Origin: Dehalococcoidia bacterium
Lineage (GTDB): Bacteria > Chloroflexota > Dehalococcoidia > UBA6926
Assembly (NCBI GenBank): GCA_012271225.1
Contig: JAAXGS010000033.1
Coordinates: 1-7,213 of the forward strand
Length of the DNA stretch: 7,213 nucleotides
Reading direction: 5' to 3'
The notes beneath the pieces are model-generated. The model was not told the DNA's origin. It made no database searches and saw only the letters and a list, made by a program, of their open reading frames with translations. Shown here piece after piece: positions 6,790 to 7,213 of the stretch (position 1 is its first letter; every line of letters begins with the position of its first letter). The translations under genes were made by a program, and so were the position numbers.

Positions 6790-6833
6790 GGGCGCACAGC
6801 CCGGTCAGAGTTCGTTGGTCAAACCCCCTCTGA
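6790..6833 (+). other. Two short inverted repeats in the greA leader
   Basis: GGGC-5-GCCC lies at 6790-6802. TCAGAG (6805-6810) pairs with CTCTGA (6828-6833), enclosing 17 nt. The second stem ends 2 nt before the SD, so it could affect ribosome access. Neither is followed by a T-run, so I do not call a terminator. The stems are short and may be chance. Confidence 0.3.
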
Positions 6834-6835
6834 AT

Positions 6836-6840
6836 GGAGA
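6836..6840 (+). promoter_or_regulatory. Ribosome binding site of greA
   Basis: GGAGA lies 5 nt before the ATG at 6846, a normal SD position, and supports this start. Confidence 0.65.
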
Positions 6841-6845
6841 ATCGC

Positions 6846-7213
6846 ATGACAACTGACAATGTGGCGGCCGATAACCGCGTGTACATCAGCGCCGAAGGAC
6901 TTGAGCGTCTGAAGGAGGAGCTTGAGCAACTCCGCAACGTCCGCCGCCCGGAGGTGGCGGAGATGATTCAGCGCGCCAAGGAGCTTGGCGACATCACGGA
7001 CAGCGCGCAGTACGATGCCGCCAAGAATGAGCAGGCGTTCCTTGAGGGGCGCATCCGTCAGCTTGAGGACAACGTGCGCCGCGCCCTGATCATCGAAGAG
7101 CAGGGTCCGGAGAGCGACGGCGCCGTCCGCGTTGGGTCAACCGTCGTGGTTCATGACAAGGACGGCGAGCAGGAGCGGTGGACCATTGTGGGCAGGGCGG
7201 AGGCGGACGCCGT
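6846..7213 (+). CDS. greA: Transcription elongation factor GreA, C-terminus outside window
   Basis: GreA enters the RNA polymerase secondary channel and triggers cleavage of backtracked RNA, restarting stalled complexes. The window holds 122 codons of a protein usually about 155-165 residues long. The N-terminal coiled-coil hairpin (~15-85) is complete: YISAEGLERLKEEL, VRRPEVAEMI (32-41), then the tip and DAAKNEQAFLEGRI (57-70). The C-terminal FKBP-like domain has begun (VRVGSTVVVHDKDG, 94-107) and is cut at the right edge. At the catalytic tip E. coli has GDLKENAEY; here it is GDITDSAQY (48-56). Asp49 matches the Mg2+-binding Asp41, Asp52 replaces Glu44, and Gln55 replaces Glu47. Both acidic positions are kept, so cleavage activity is probable. 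The N-terminus is 8 residues longer than in E. coli. A GreB identity is unlikely by sequence, and the Gfh1-type multi-Asp tip is absent. Confidence 0.95.
   Translation, partial: MTTDNVAADNRVYISAEGLERLKEELEQLRNVRRPEVAEMIQRAKELGDITDSAQYDAAKNEQAFLEGRIRQLEDNVRRALIIEEQGPESDGAVRVGSTVVVHDKDGEQERWTIVGRAEADA

Overview
The window is GC-rich bacterial DNA coding almost throughout. It holds five protein genes (two cut by the window edges) and one tRNA. The gene content is housekeeping: an amino-acid uptake lipoprotein, tRNA-Ala, cobalamin-dependent methionine synthase, a sirtuin, a DUF1015 protein and the transcript-cleavage factor GreA. The high GC content, the MetH subtype (ISNVSFGLP and ANELIVAEVLESAEVM signatures), the GIPTFR-type sirtuin, DUF1015 and a GreA that reads DAAKNEQAFLEGRI would suit Chloroflexota or a similar deep-branching bacterium. 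This placement is a guess from protein style and was not tested.

Layout. From 1 to 761 the genes read leftward. A LivJ-type substrate-binding lipoprotein starts at 456 and runs off the left edge; it has a good Shine-Dalgarno and a candidate promoter at 585-612. tRNA-Ala(GGC), with an encoded CCA end, lies at 686-761. From 962 onward everything reads rightward: metH (962-4543), a sirtuin (4620-5441), a DUF1015 gene (5443-6771) and greA (6846 to the right edge). The gap 762-961 is a divergent control region, with a weak candidate promoter toward the tRNA and a better one (CTGACC-17-TACAAT) toward metH.

How the genes relate. MetH regenerates methionine from homocysteine with methyl-tetrahydrofolate and B12. 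The sirtuin is an NAD+-dependent protein deacylase. The DUF1015 start lies one base beyond the sirtuin stop, so the two are probably cotranscribed. The sirtuin has its own TATAAT box, followed by a perfect 15-bp palindrome at the expected transcription start, so this pair may be controlled separately from metH. greA has its own candidate promoter inside the end of the DUF1015 gene and a structured leader of about 60 nt.

I see no mobile element, CRISPR array, prophage or obvious new system. The points most worth following are the uncharacterised DUF1015 protein with its ParB/SerK-like DGHHRYETA motif next to a sirtuin, the palindrome at the sirtuin start, and the altered GreA tip.
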